From the NCBI GenBank assembly GCA_037954235.1, contig JBBMOA010000020.1, forward strand, positions 24,581,177 to 24,645,176: a stretch of DNA of 64,000 bases. Direction: 5' to 3'. The stretch comes from Aulostomus chinensis (Eukaryota; Chordata; Actinopteri; Syngnathiformes; Aulostomidae). The position numbers and the translations under genes were made by a program. Under the pieces are notes generated by a model. That model had not been told where the DNA came from. It did not search any database and worked only from the letters and a program-made list of their open reading frames with translations. This document shows positions 43,867-57,900 of this stretch, piece after piece. Each line of letters opens with the position of its first letter. The first letter of the stretch is position 1.

Positions 43867-46800
43867 TGATGATAATAATGATGATGATAATAATACGATG
43901 GTAGTCAGAGGACGTCGCTGCAGCACCAACATCGCCACTCCTGCTTCCCGTCTATGCTGTTGGCCTCTTATCGTCACTCAGCTCTGTTCATCCTCCTCCT
44001 CTGAGCTGCACGTCCTGAGTCTTGATTGGCTGAAGCCTTCGATATGAAACCGCCGGCATTTGGAGAGGCGGCGGCGCCTGTTAGCTGGAGATAACAGGCA
44101 GGTTTCCAATCCACACTGATTTGTTGGAAGTGGCAGCTGCAGAGTCACTGATGAAGAGGTTGACCCCCCCAGCACACAAACAAACACACACACCAAAAAC
44201 ATCAATACCTCAGAGATGTTGTCCTACTGTCAATCAAACCTGTCTGACAAGAAATAACCTTTAATTCTTGTTGATTTAACAGAGGAGCCTCAAAGGAAAC
44301 TGTCGCGCGTCCGTGGACCGGCTCTGTTCGTCAGGTGTCACTGCTGCGGTTCAGTGTGACAGAATCCAAAGTGACTTGAAATCAAGAGACAGCCAGAGAC
44401 AGGAAGTGCTGCGTTTGTCACAGTGACCTTGACCTTTGACATTTAGCCACCAAAATCCTTTCAGTTCATCCTTGAGTCACAGTGGCTAAGGTGGAACACT
44501 CCCCTCAGACGGAGGGGGCGACGCTCTGATGGCGTACCAGAGCGTCACTGCTGCCACTGGTGGGAGTCAAACAGGTTCTAACGCTGCGATGCTGTGGCGG
44601 TGCTTGGCCAACACTCCAGAGTGGTGGCCCTGGGCAGCTTCTTTCAAAAAAGACTGAATACACAAAACAGGAAATGGAAACTTCTTTCTGGAATCAGTCC
44701 TGACACAGCGGCTCTTGAGCTCGCTGCTTCACTTTCAGCTGCCAACTGTCGTGGAGGTCGTGGCCTGATGGAGCTCAGGGGACCACGTCATCCGCAAAAA
44801 GCAGAGACGACACCCTCCCGCCACCAAACTCCACCCCCTCCACCACCCGGCTCCACCTAGAAATTCTGTCCATAAAAGTTATGAACAGAACCGGTGACAA
44901 AGGGCATCCTTGTGGGAGTCCAACCCTCACCAGGAACAAGTCTGACTTACTGCCGGCAATGTGGACCAGACTCTCACTCCTCCGGTAGAGAGACTGAACG
45001 GCCCTTTGTAAGGGGCCGTCCACGCCATCAAAGCATTTAACACAATAAAGTCATGAATGCTGCACCGGCCAGTAGCACGGGGCTCGTCTTCAGCAGCAGG
45101 CTGGATGTTTCTCAGCGTCCAGATCTGGTTTAAACACAGAAACCTTGGACTGGGATGTGGTAGGCGGAGTCCGCCGCCGATGTCACGCATTAATCACACG
45201 TTCCGACAGGTCAGAGCTGAAGCAGCGTCAGCATCACACTGATCAGGACCGTGAAGCGGCGCTGCTCATCCTCCCGCTGACAGCACAGGTTCGTTCCTAA
45301 CTTACACTTAAACCCAGAGGTGGCGTCAGCAACAGAAACCCAGGCTTCGTGTGCTTTGGAGTGGATTTGGTTTTTCATTCTATTGTTGGACGAATGTTTA
45401 AAGTTTGGGGGAACGTTTTAAGAATGTTTTCTGATTTTGCAGGGAAACACAGATTTCTTTTAAAAACAGAGGAAAGACCTATTTAGACTTAAGAATTCAG
45501 TCATTGAGAACGTTACCTGAAAACATGAAACAAAATGATTTTTTGAAAAACTAGAAAAAATGGTTTCGGATTGAAATTATGTGCACAAAGTTAAGATCAG
45601 GCGTGTCACATTTCTGTGTTTAGTGAAGGACTCTCAAAGTCCCCTGCTGGTCCCCAAACCGCACTTTGAGAACCCCTCTTGTTGAGCTACTGAGCTTGTG
45701 ATGTTGTGAACTTTCACATTCCATAACCGCACGAGAATTTAAAAGAAGAACTGCTGACTGGAGAGGAATCTAGAACAAATACATAAAGAGCACTTGATGT
45801 ATTTCACTGATTGCCCCCCCCGCACACCGTCTGGCTGCCTGTAAAGTCATCTGACACTTGTGGCGCCAAGTTGACCTCCATTGAGGGGCGCTGACACGTG
45901 TCAACAGGAGGTCGCGCCTCTGTGGCAGAGCGGCGTGTAAATCCACCAGAGTTTCTACAGACACTGACAGCTTATACGTCCCGCCCCTGCTGGTGTGGAC
46001 GGGCCGGGGTTACCAGCCAGGCAGCTGCAGGCGGACAGATGATGGCGGGGCGACCGAGGGAGGAGGTGGAGCAGCTGGAGCATCGTAAAGTTTGCCAGCT
46101 GGGTCACCATGAAATGTCCTGATTTCAGCTTCGTAGCTGCAGCTTAAGACGCCACCAGTTACATCTCTGCACGCGGCGTCCAGCATCAGAGAGGAAATGA
46201 ACTCTTTTAATCCAACTCTGGTTTAGTTGGCTGAGTGGTTCCTGGTTCGACTGCACTCCAGCAGTTGCGAGTTTACTTGCACTCAAGTGCTCATGGCTCC
46301 AGAAACGACTTACGTGACAATCATCATAATCGTAATAACCCTGTTTACGTGCAGCCACGTGCCAGAAAGACAATGGGTGGAACTTAAGTCTGCTGTTGCC
46401 CTCCTGTCTGGTTTAAGTGTTACGCACCATGGGATGCAGCATTCCCTCCTCATGTGCCTTCATGTGGGAACAATCAGCAACATCAGGTGCTACGCTCCAA
46501 CACCACTCACAAAATAAGAAATTCTGTAAACGGGTGAATTCTGAAAATCCAACCATGATCTGCAGTAAAATAACCCCGATCCAATCTTAGCATGGTGTAA
46601 TCACTGTGCAGGGAGAATAAGGTTTACAGACCCTTGCCTGACATCATGATGACATCATTACTAACCGCCTTCTCACTCCACAGGATCCCGTTTACGCCTC
46701 CTTCCTCTTTGACAAGCTCCAGCGGCTCCAGTGGCCCCGTCGTGGCCGCCATGCTTCTGTCGATGCTCGCTGTGATGTCTGTGGCGTCTCCTTCCACCAG

Positions 46801-49800
46801 CTGAGACGTGTGGCGCTGCGTCGTGCTCTGGGCATCAGCACAGAAATGACACCGAATCCCGTGACCACTGGCTTGCCACCTGCAGCAGCCACGGCATGTG
46901 ACAGCAGCTGGAACCCAGACGAGCTGCATATGATGCAGCAGCGGTGGTCTTATGATGACCAGCATGGGGGTGGGGCTCTGTGGCGATGGGGCGGAGTCCA
47001 GAGCACCTACCTGGGAGGAGGTGGAGCCAAGAGGCTTGCAACAGTCACGCCCCTCCCCCTGAACACACAGGATTGCCTGGAGGGAGTCTGGAGGGTTTCC
47101 TGCCGGCAACCTGAACGCCAGCAAACGACGGTGAGCTGAGACGGACAATCTATGCATCGGACACGTAAACTTGTGGTTCTGCTTTCAGTGCACAGTCGAG
47201 TCTACACAACCGTGATGACACATCTATGACGATACCACTGGGATCACTTTAGCATGAAAGCTAAACAAAGTCAAGTCCTTAAATCTTGCGATAACGTTAG
47301 CAGGATGCTAATAACTCGTTAAAAAAAAAAGTCATTTTACCCGACGTGTCCGTGAAGTTTCTTTGTACCTTACGCACGTCCTCTTTTCTGTTGGCTCCAG
47401 TTGTCCAACGGATGTTCTTTCTGCAGACATTTAAAAGCTGAATTTGATCAAAGCGCCACCTGGTGGTTACAGGGAGTGAACCTGCTGGAACAAACCTTCT
47501 GGGTGCGGAAGCTTTTAAGTCTCAATAAATTCTAAGTTGGAAGCATTGGTCATCGGACTCGCTGTGAAACAGGCGGTTGGAGTGTCCCTCCCCCTGACAC
47601 CCCCATGAGAGTCCCCAACAGCTAAGGACACCAGCAGATTTCCTCCTTAGCTTCATCATCAGCCTTCAGACGTCTCCCAGTCAACGACCTCGAGAACCTC
47701 CCCGGCAAACCAACCAGGGGATCCTGCAGCGTTTGGCTCGGCCGTCCGTCAGCTGGTCCTGCCAGCAGCTCTCAGTGTAATCCTGTTAGCTGGCGAGCAC
47801 GGCGGCCCGGTCAAACAGCTAAATAATGGACCGCTTCCTGTTACCATGGAAATCCACCATGACGAGGCCGAACATGTCAATATGGAGATGAGCCGGAGAG
47901 AAGAAGAGAGAACTGGCAAATTGGCAAAGATTTTCAGCAGTTCTTGATCAAATTCAGAGTTAGATACACTTCCACCAGAAAGATAAACAAATCTCATATT
48001 TCATCAAAATCATTTCATCTTAAAATGTTGCCAAAAATAAGGAACAAACCAAATCATGTAAAAAAAAAAAAACCCATAAAACTCTTCACCATATATTCGT
48101 GTACTTGTTGACATGCTGTGGGGATACTGTACCGTAGAATATTAATAGCTGCCAGTAAATGAGTGTTCGAGCATGAAAAGTAGATTTCTCAGCATCCGGG
48201 CAGGGCAACAGGGCGCCTGCTCTCTGGGGTCATTAGCAGGATTAGCCATTAGCAATGGTAGCCAGAAAAAAAGCCTTCAGCTCCGGCCTCATTGTGATTG
48301 AACAGAGAGGGAATTTTGGGTGGCAGCGATGGAGCTAATGACCATAGCTAATGAGTTAATGACCTCCTCATCCAAAGCTTCCTCCTCCTGCTGCTGATGT
48401 AGCAGTGAGCTAACGAACCAGCGGCAGCCATGTTTTCCTGCTGCAGTCTTTCCTCTGGGACCGAAGATGTCCAGTCTGTTCATAGTAATCCCAACAAGTT
48501 GAGAACAGAGAAAATCGTGTTTTGAGGAAGCAGATTATTGATTGGAGGACATATTCTCATCTTTGACGTGACCACGACACAGTGACGAGGTTCGTCCATC
48601 CTAATACAGCCCTAAAACCAGAGGCAAGGTTAGCGTGGTTGAACGTGTCACGGTAGGAAGCTGGAAGGTCGACCGCCTCCCTGTATTGAACGTCCAGATG
48701 AAGAAGGTTTACTGGTCAAACACCTCACACTTTTGATGTCTGTCTGAGTCGGGAGTCCCAACGTTTCAGTCTTTGAACAATCACATGACCGCCGAGCAGT
48801 CATGAACCTCCCACCCCTCACATTTTCCCCAGTTTGAGTTTGATCGATCGCCATCAGTTTACAGCTTTACATGCATTTCCTCCGTCAGGGTTCCACTCCA
48901 GATGGAGGTCATGAGACCATGAAGACTTCGACTCAGGACGTCAAACCAGCTGCCCACAGCGTCGCTACACAGACCGGCCAAACGCCGTCTGCTGCCGCCG
49001 CCTTCTTCATCAGGTCAGTGAGCAGCATCATCCCCAAACCAATATCAGCTGTTCTTCTCCTGTTAAGTAATGATCTGGTGGACTCCATGTTCAGACTGAA
49101 CCCAAGCAGCTGAAGCTGTCTACTTTTGTCAGAAACATTTAAAATGTAGATGGTTCGGCTGGAGCAGGCAGAATATCATGAATTCTCCCTCAGGGGGGAA
49201 AAAATAGAGTCTGCCATAATTTCTTGCCATCCTTCCTGATCCACACACAGCTGAGAGAAATTCTCTGCTCAAAAGTCAAAGCTCGACTTCTCCGTCTGTG
49301 CAGAATCTAATCGCTGCTATTTTTATCCGGTTGGACTGGTGGAGCTGTCAGGCGAGCGGCGTGGTCTCCGGGTTTCGGTTTGCAGCTGCTGAACCTGGAT
49401 CTGTGGGTGCTGAATGACTGATGACGCTGCTAATGTCTAAATCTCTCTACCTCAACCACAACTGAACCCAGATACTTCAAACTCGATCTGGGAAGGGGAA
49501 GGCCAGACCTGATGTGCTGCCCGATAAATATGTCTATTATTGTTGGGTCAGGGATGGAAGAACACCGGTCTTTAATTACCCCCGGGGTCCTTCGGGGCCA
49601 ACCAGGGGTCTTCAGGGCCTCCAGGGTCATTCGGGGCCGCCAGGGGAAACAGCAGAACTAATGACAAGACCCTTGACATGAAAATAAGTAAGAAATTAAA
49701 CAGAGCAAAAAGATGTGCAACATTGTAATTGTGATGAGCTTTTTCACGTCTTGAACGCTGGTGAGTTCACGCAGTAATGATGTCATTATCACAACTTTGT

Positions 49801-52800
49801 CTCAGGTTAATGAGTTTGGCTGAGGGGCGGAGCAACAACCAAGGCAGCTAGGAGATCAAAAGGGGAGAAAAATATATTAAAAATAAACAACTTTAAATGA
49901 GTATCTATCATCATTGTTGTTATAGATGAAATGAGCAATGACATCTTATCAACACTGAGACTATAATTGGATAAATGGAAGAAAAGTTCCAGTCTCCAGT
50001 GTCTGTGTTTATTGTGGGAATTCAGAACATGGAAACATGCTGATTGACAAACAGATGGAGTGAGAGGGGGAAAAGCATGTTTCCTGGCATCAGCGGCTGC
50101 CATATTGTAATAACCCTCACTGCTCTGCTAGCGCTTCCACATTGTGATGCTAATGCTGCCGTCCCCTGTTGAATGTCCAACTGTCGACTTCCTCCTGCTT
50201 CCTGGTGGGAAGCCTGAGCTCTTGTCTTCCACGGAAACACATCCTGAATCTGGTGTCTGTCCATTCTCAATGTCTGAGATATGTTTATTGTACCTACGGA
50301 TTGATTGATTGATTGATTGTCTGATTGATGCAGTTTTTACACATCACTAGGAGCGCTACACTTGTCACTATGCTAGTAATTTTGACCGTGGAATGATTTG
50401 GGTTTATCTGCCCCTCAAGTATTCTGTTAAAGAATAAAAAAACTACTCTTGTACTACCACAGCTTACAGATGTTTGAGGTGAAAATTAAGGTGCAAAAAC
50501 CTCAACTCTGTTTTAAAGCCTTTAGGTGGACCGTCAGTGCTGACCGACTGCTCAGAGAACGCGTTAGCTGTCGCTGCTAACAGAGGCACACATGTCCAAC
50601 AAGGTATAAACTGAGATATCTGGGCTAGCACCAAATTTTAGTATGACTTGCAGACATAAGGCTGGTGGAACATTAGCAGGAGTGGCTAGGCATGTTAGCT
50701 TTCCCGGCTTGCACGAGAGGTGGGGAGGCAGGTTAGCTGTGAAAAGATTTAACAAACTTTTTTAATGTAATCTCGCCCTGCCAAACACATTCCGTCCTTA
50801 CATGGCTTCATAAATCAGAAGTAGAGCAACTTCTAGTCAAACCATATCTTCTTCTTCTTCTTCTTCAACGTCTTTCAGTTTGCCACGCCCAGTGCTTAAT
50901 TTGTAAATCATAAGGTACCGGAACGGAAAGTACATGAGACACCCCAGGGGTGAGAGAGGGGCTCAGGTCCCGGAACGCACAGAAAAACAACATCCACATG
51001 CCCACTTGCCGTGATGTGGGACTTACAAGCCTCCATTTCAAATCATATCCATGGTATCAACGTTATGACGATAATCCACAGTTATTAGCCTCCTCTGTGC
51101 AGCACAGGTGAGTGCCCACATCACCACAGGTGGACTCCAGTCAGCAGTTCGTTTCTCAACAGGTCCAACTTGTAAAACAAACAAAAAAGAGCTCACAATA
51201 AATCACACAAATCCTCCATTATTATCATTTCGGTATTTAAAGATTGGCACGGCGGCCTATTATTAGACGGTCTGCTCACCATGTAGTTGTCCAAGACACC
51301 CCACATCACGTTAGACCCGGCTTGGCTAGCTGGAGGTGAACCAGGCTAGCTGGAGGTGAACCTGGCTAGCTGGAGGTGAACCAGGCTAGCATGGCGGCGC
51401 TAGCCTCCTGTCCTGGCTTGGCTAGCTGGAGGTGAACCTGGCTAGCTGGAGGTGAACCTGGCTAGCTGGAGGTGAACCAGGCTCGCTGTGGCGGCGCTAG
51501 CCTCCTGTCCTGGCTTGGCTAGCTGGAGGTGAACCTGGCTAGCTGGAGGTGAACCTGGCTAGCTGGAGGTGAACCAGGCTCGCTGTGGCGGCGCTAGCCT
51601 CCTGTCCTGGCTTGGCTAGCTGGAGGTGAACCTGGCTAGCTGGAGGTGAACCAGGCTCGCTGTGGCGGCGCTAGCCTCCTGCTGCAGCCGTTTTTGATCG
51701 TCAACATGACCGCTGCAGCTGCCCTCGTCGCCGCTTGTGGAGGCTTTTCTGCCTCGTTTTAAGCGTCATGCGACTCTTCCTTCTTTTTGAAAAAGCAGCA
51801 AATTTGTCTTTTCGACATGTTGGCGTTGAAACAGGAACTGTTTATTTCCTCTCTGCTTGCTCCTCAGAGGCGGCGAATTTCGAAAGGTTATTTGTTTGTC
51901 GGGGGCGCATCAGTGCATCAACAGATCTCCGACTCTTTCAAATGATGTTGAATCTTAATAAACAACATGAAATTCTAAGGATTTGGTCTGTGAATTTATC
52001 TATGAACATTATTGTTGTATTTTAAACGTTTTCATATTTTCTTTTAATACAAGAGGTACCGGATCTGCCCAAATAAGTACCGGAACACAGGGAGGTCAAA
52101 ATTCAGAGGTGCTGGATCTTGTTCCGGCAGGAGAATTAACCCCTGGCCACGCCCATTAATCATGTCAGCATCTTCACCATGAGGCTAACTCACAAATGGA
52201 TAATCTTGTAGCTTGAACTGATCCAGGTAATGTTAAAGCAGAGAAGGACAATGAAAAGCAGCTCTGGCGAGGAGACGAACACCCACGCCTTTGTGGCGGA
52301 TGTAAAGTGTAACCTCTGAGTTACAGGATCCCATCACACTGACTTTTCCTTTTTCCCAATAAAAACCAAAGTGAGCGGGATATCAGAGCGGGCTCCTGCT
52401 GAGAGGGCTAGAGTTCCCCAAAGTGGATTTCTGGCTTTAGGCCCGAGCCTTTGTATTGACTTCCTGGACTGAAGAGCGTCTCTCCTAAATCCCTGAGCCC
52501 AAAAAGCGGCGCTGCAGGGATTAACTCCCATCTGAATGTGATCCAGAGCTGCATCAGTGCACCAAAATATGACCTGGAACAGACAGCAGACAAACTCCTG
52601 CCTGCCGTCCTTTATTCAGCTCATTCCTCATTTTCTCCAGTTCATCCTCATCGTGGGCCCCTGAGGCCCCTGCAGCCTCAGTCTGACCCCACGACACTGT
52701 GTCTGACAATGTGATGAATGAGGTGCAAATGTGCTGCAGGGACCAGCAGTTCCATCTGAACTCCTCCACCCTCATCTCATGGTCCTTAAAGGAACTCTGT

Positions 52801-54855
52801 GGCTAATTTGTTAGAGGAACATGAACACAGGCGCCCACTGCTGGTCAGCTGGTGTAAACGACAAACATGGAAGAACAAAAACCAGAGTGACAACAAACAC
52901 GAGCACTAGCTTGTTAAGAGAGGGCAGAGCTTAAATAGCGTATGTCACCACCAGATAGCATTAAACACATCTGACAGAAGAGACGAGGACACGAGCCACA
53001 GACGAACACGCCATAGCGCCGGCCCCTCAGAGCAGCTGTGGAGAGACAGGCTCAGCTAACAAGAGCGCAGCCTTTGTTGTTTGTTGGGGATTTTAGAAAC
53101 CTTCAATTAAGTTATAGAACATCTGTTTCCCTTAGTGGTGGTGACCTTGAAGTCATGTGACCCTGGTGTAGCTCCTCCATAGGCTACCGTTAGCTTAGCA
53201 CTGCTAACCGTAGCATCCAGGCTTCCAGCATCATCAGAGGGTTCATTAGTGAAGATGATCTTGATGAACTGAACCTGGAAGATCATCAACTTTTGTTCAC
53301 CAGAGCTGATTTACTGGTTCAATCACCACAATCACATGGAGCGATCCTATTGGCTGCTGGGGGAGGAACCAGGAGATGGCCACTTCCTGTTGGTGGAGGA
53401 ACCAGGAGATGGCCACTTCCTGTTGATGGAGGAACCAGGAGACGGCCACTTCCTGTTGGAGGAGGAAGCAGGAGACGACCACTTCCTGTTGGTGGAGGAA
53501 CCAGGAGATGGCCACTTCCTGTTGATGGAGGAACCAGGAGACGGCCACTTCCTGTTGGAGAAGGAAGCAGGAGACGACCACTTCCTGTTGGTGGAGGAAG
53601 CAGGAGACGACCACTTCCTGTTGGTGGAGGAACCAGGAGATGACCACTTCCTGTTGGACCACAAACCTTGTGCTGCACTTGCTAATCAGCGTCTCAGGTT
53701 GCTCACCTGCTATCGATCAGCTCCTGTTTCACAGTATTGATCCGTGACTCTCTCTCTCCCTCTCTCGCTGCATATATCAGACAGATTCTCTTCGAATTGA
53801 TCAGCCCCTCTGACCTCTCATCATGGCTCCAATCACTGTGATTTATTGATCATTTAAACCCGTGCAGGCCTCAAGTAGAGAAGACGTCTCCGCCAGCGGC
53901 AGTCTGGAGTAAACCATCCACGATTCATGGCTCTGGTGTTTGGATATTCCTCCTCATTTCTTCTTCGTGACCTTCTAAGAACATTCAGAGAAACCTACAC
54001 TAAAGAGCTGTCTTTCCTGTATTTAAATTCTTCTGAATATGTGAACTCAGCCGTCACATGAATTCAAAAGCCTACCTGTAATTCCTGTCCCGTACAGCGT
54101 GTAGATCAACAGAGCAGGATGATCAAGGTGGATAAATCATATCCAACACATCGATGAGCAGTGGTCAGTACGGACCGCAACCACTGCTCTAAAAGCAAGT
54201 GAACACGTATGAACCTGATGGAGCCTCCTTGCAAAATGTGACACTAACATCCACTAGGTGGAGCTGTTCCACTAACAAAAAGGAAGAAAAGTGAAATCTC
54301 TACCTGTCAACAAGGCGGCGGGGCTCGATCGTCGCTGCTGGAAGCTTTAATGAGGTGTTCGGACACCCAAGCTGCAGGAAAGATGATTGGCTTCTTGGAC
54401 TTCTAAATGTTAATCCGACTGAAACGGAACTTTTCAATTTGGACTAATTCGGTTTGGGGCTGAGTTCACTCTTCAGCCCCAAACTGGCCATTGAGAACAC
54501 ATGTAGAACTTGTGTAGAACATGTGTGGAACCCATGTAGGTCACGTGGGGGGAAGGGAGAACATCTCAGTGAGCTCAAGACGACAGCCCTTATGACCTGC
54601 AATGTTTAAGGCTGCATCACATCTTGTGGTATTCGTCTCTAGGTGGCGCTGCAACTGACACGTTCCAGTATTTATGGAGCCAATGAACGTGAAGCTGAGA
54701 ACTTGAGAACCTGCCATCCAGCCAGTACCGCTGCTCTCAGATCAGTTTCATGTTTGATTTGTTTGTGTTGACTCTCCTGCTTGGTCTCATCACCTGGTTT
54801 TCTGTCAGCATGAGAAATCTTGTTTTGTTTCAGAACCCTGAAGGTGCGCGCACGT

Positions 54856-54904
<49 letters not shown>

Positions 54905-54912
54905 TTTGAAGT

Positions 54913-54975
<63 letters not shown>

Positions 54976-57900
54976 TCTCATGAAGTATTCATGCAGCATG
55001 TCAAGTGTGTGAGAGAGAGCGAGGATGGCGAGGAACAGCGGTTTTCACGCCTGCCGTGTACCAACATGATGTGGAGGCGGAGCTGTGAAAAGAGAGAGAG
55101 GGAAGGTGAGGGAGGGAGGGATGGCACAGGGGGGGTTGCCAGTGTTTCCCAGCAACAACAGCAGTGAGACGCAGGAACCCAGCCATTGATTTCCTCCTCT
55201 GTTTTTGATCCTTAATTCCTCCACTGCTGCCGCTCTTCATCCCTCTTTCTCTCCTGGAGGAGGAGGGGGAGGGAGGAGGGAGGGAGGGAGGGAAGTCATT
55301 GCGATACTGCAGGAGTCCGAACAGACTGGAGAGCTCCAGGAGAGAGGAGAGGTTGGGAGGGAAGAGAGAGGGGAAGAAGAGAGGTAGAGAGCAGAAATGA
55401 GGTGACGTGAGCGGGACGGCGAGGATAAAGAGGTGGAGGTCGACTTGTGGAAGCTTCTGGAACAAACAGAGATGTGAGTTGTAGGGTGGAAGTGGAGGTT
55501 TGGTGCAGCGTTTGGCTCAAGGACTGGCTGAACTGAACCCCCCTGAACGTGTGCATGCTTTGGTGGATCATGTTTCAACATTTTTCTTTGCAAACTTCCA
55601 GCAACAAACTCGGAACCAGCAGACTTCCTGCTGGAGATGAAGGCGCGGAGAGTGCAGAGGTGGAAGTCGTTGCTCTGACTGAGGAACTCAGAGAAACCTG
55701 TTGGAAAATATTCCCAGAGGAGCTCGAAACCTCCTGAAGAATGTGAGGCCAGTTTACTGCTATTTAACGGATCCACTGGAGGATGATCGGCACCACCACA
55801 CGTGCCGATTGATGAACCAAACAGTGGGAATAATCTCCCAGATTCCCAGAGGCGTCAGGAACGAAGCAGAAAGTCCTGTTTGACAAAGCAACTCCATACA
55901 ACGAAATTCCCTGTGGAACCCCTCTGACTTCTGCATGAACTTTTAAGAAATTTTGAGGAAGAATGATGGAAACTTTACTGGGTCTTGATCCAAATGGACC
56001 AGTGCTCATCTCATCTGGCCCACATGACCTCCGCCAGTCCCACACGGGGTTCATAGGTGTCTCAGATGAAGCATAACGGTCTGTTGGGACACTCTCGTCA
56101 TCATAGCAGGACACTTCAAGCTCCAGTTTGAGGATGAAATGACTGCTGGACAATCATTGGGAAGTTCAGATTGACTCTGAATATTTCCTAGTTCTTGGAG
56201 GTGTGTGGTGCCTCTGATGCAGTAAAGCTGCAAGCAGCTGCACTCTCGTCAAAATTCCCTTTGGTTAGCAAGTGACTGAATCTTGGAAAAATCTCCAGCA
56301 AATCTCTGAAGACTTTTCTCTGTCGGTTGGAAACTCACGATCAGACATTTTGATTTCTTGGAATCATCTCAAATCTTTGTGACTTTGGCTCCTTAAAACA
56401 GCTGGAAGAAGAAACTGTGTGATCTCAAACAGCAAAATTAAATATCAGCTCCCCCTCCTCCCCTGGAACTTCTTCTGATTTGACACTTTTTGAGGTTTTC
56501 CACAAGCGGATCCCAAAATTGAACCCTCGTTGAATCAGTTCATGTTGAAGCTTCCTCCGGGTGCCTGTGTACCCTCTTCCACCAGGACATCTGTCAGGTC
56601 CCGTTGGCCTGCGAGTCCTCTACTTGATCCCGTGTTGCAATGACTACCAGGATGGTGAATGAGGGTGAGATCGGACCTGGTTCCACACGGCAAAGAACTC
56701 TGAGCAGATAATGGACTGGAAGGAAGTGTGAGTATCACGTCTTCACGGAATCCTCCAAAATTCAAATGTTGCTACAGGGGTTCGTCCTCAAGGATGAGGT
56801 GTGTTTGTAGTCCAACAGGAAGTGATAGTATGAGGGATGAGGTGTGTTTGTAGTCCAACAGGAAGTGATAGTATGAGGGATGAGGTGTGTTTGAAGTCCA
56901 ACAGGAAGTGATAGTATGAGGGATGAGGTGTGTTTGTAGTCCAACAGGAAGTGATAGTATGAGGGATGAGGTGTGTTTGAAGTCCAACAGGAAGTGATAG
57001 TATGAGGGATGAGGTGTGTTTGAAGTCCAACAGGAAGTGATAGTATGAGGGATGAGGTGTGTTTGAAGTCCAACAGGAAGTGATAGTATGAGGGATGAGG
57101 TGTGTTTGTAGTCCAACAGGAAGTGGTCACTTCAAGGATGAGGTGTTGGCAGTTAGCAGTGCTAAGCTAATGTAAGCCTATGAAGGAGCTACACCAGGGT
57201 CACATGACTTTAAGGTCATCAATTCTAAGCTTCAGGATTCTTGTGTTCCCCCTAATGACCTTTAATGACCTCCAGGACCTCTGTAGGCTCCTCTAGACTC
57301 TTGTTAGCAACCCAGGTTTTTAAGACTCCACCACTCCAACATCCACCAGTCTGGTGTTTACTGGTGGATCTGATGTAGAACTGAACCTCCACCATCCACC
57401 GGTCTGGTGTTTACTGGTGGATCTGATGTAGACCTGAACCTCCACCATCCACCGGTCTGGTGTTTACTGGTGGATCTGATGTAGACCTGAACCTCCACCA
57501 TCCACCGGTCTGGTGTTTACTGGTGGATCTGATGTAGAACTGAACCTCCACCATCCACCGGTCTGGTGTTTACTGGTGGATCTGATGTAGACCTGAACCT
57601 CCACCATCCACCGGTCTGGTGTTTACTGGTGGATCTGAAGTAGAACTGAACCTCCACCATCCACCGGTCTGGTGTTTACTGGTGGATCTGATGTAGAACT
57701 GAACCTCCACCATCCACCGGTCTGGTGTTTACTGGTGGATCTGATGTAGAACTGAACCTCCACCATCCACCGGTCTGGTGTTTACTGGTGGATCTGATGT
57801 AGAACTGAACCTCCACCATCCCCCGGTCTGGTGTTTACTGGGGGATCTGATGTAGACCTGAACCTCCACCATCCACCGGTCTGGTGTTTACTGGTGGATC

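Noticed and set aside
43303..43977. 224-codon Leu/Ser-rich minus-strand frame and 154-codon Ile/Met plus-strand frame
   Set aside because: Both are translations of the (TAA/TGA)n trinucleotide array.
53297..53740. Long overlapping open frames on both strands at the 33-bp minisatellite
   Set aside because: The unit length is a multiple of three, so any frame without a stop in one unit stays open; the translations are pure repeats with no family resemblance.
56762..57130. 122-codon minus-strand frame with HTSSLILSLPVGLQT repeats
   Set aside because: Translation of the 43-bp minisatellite; three overlapping frames show the same cyclic peptide.
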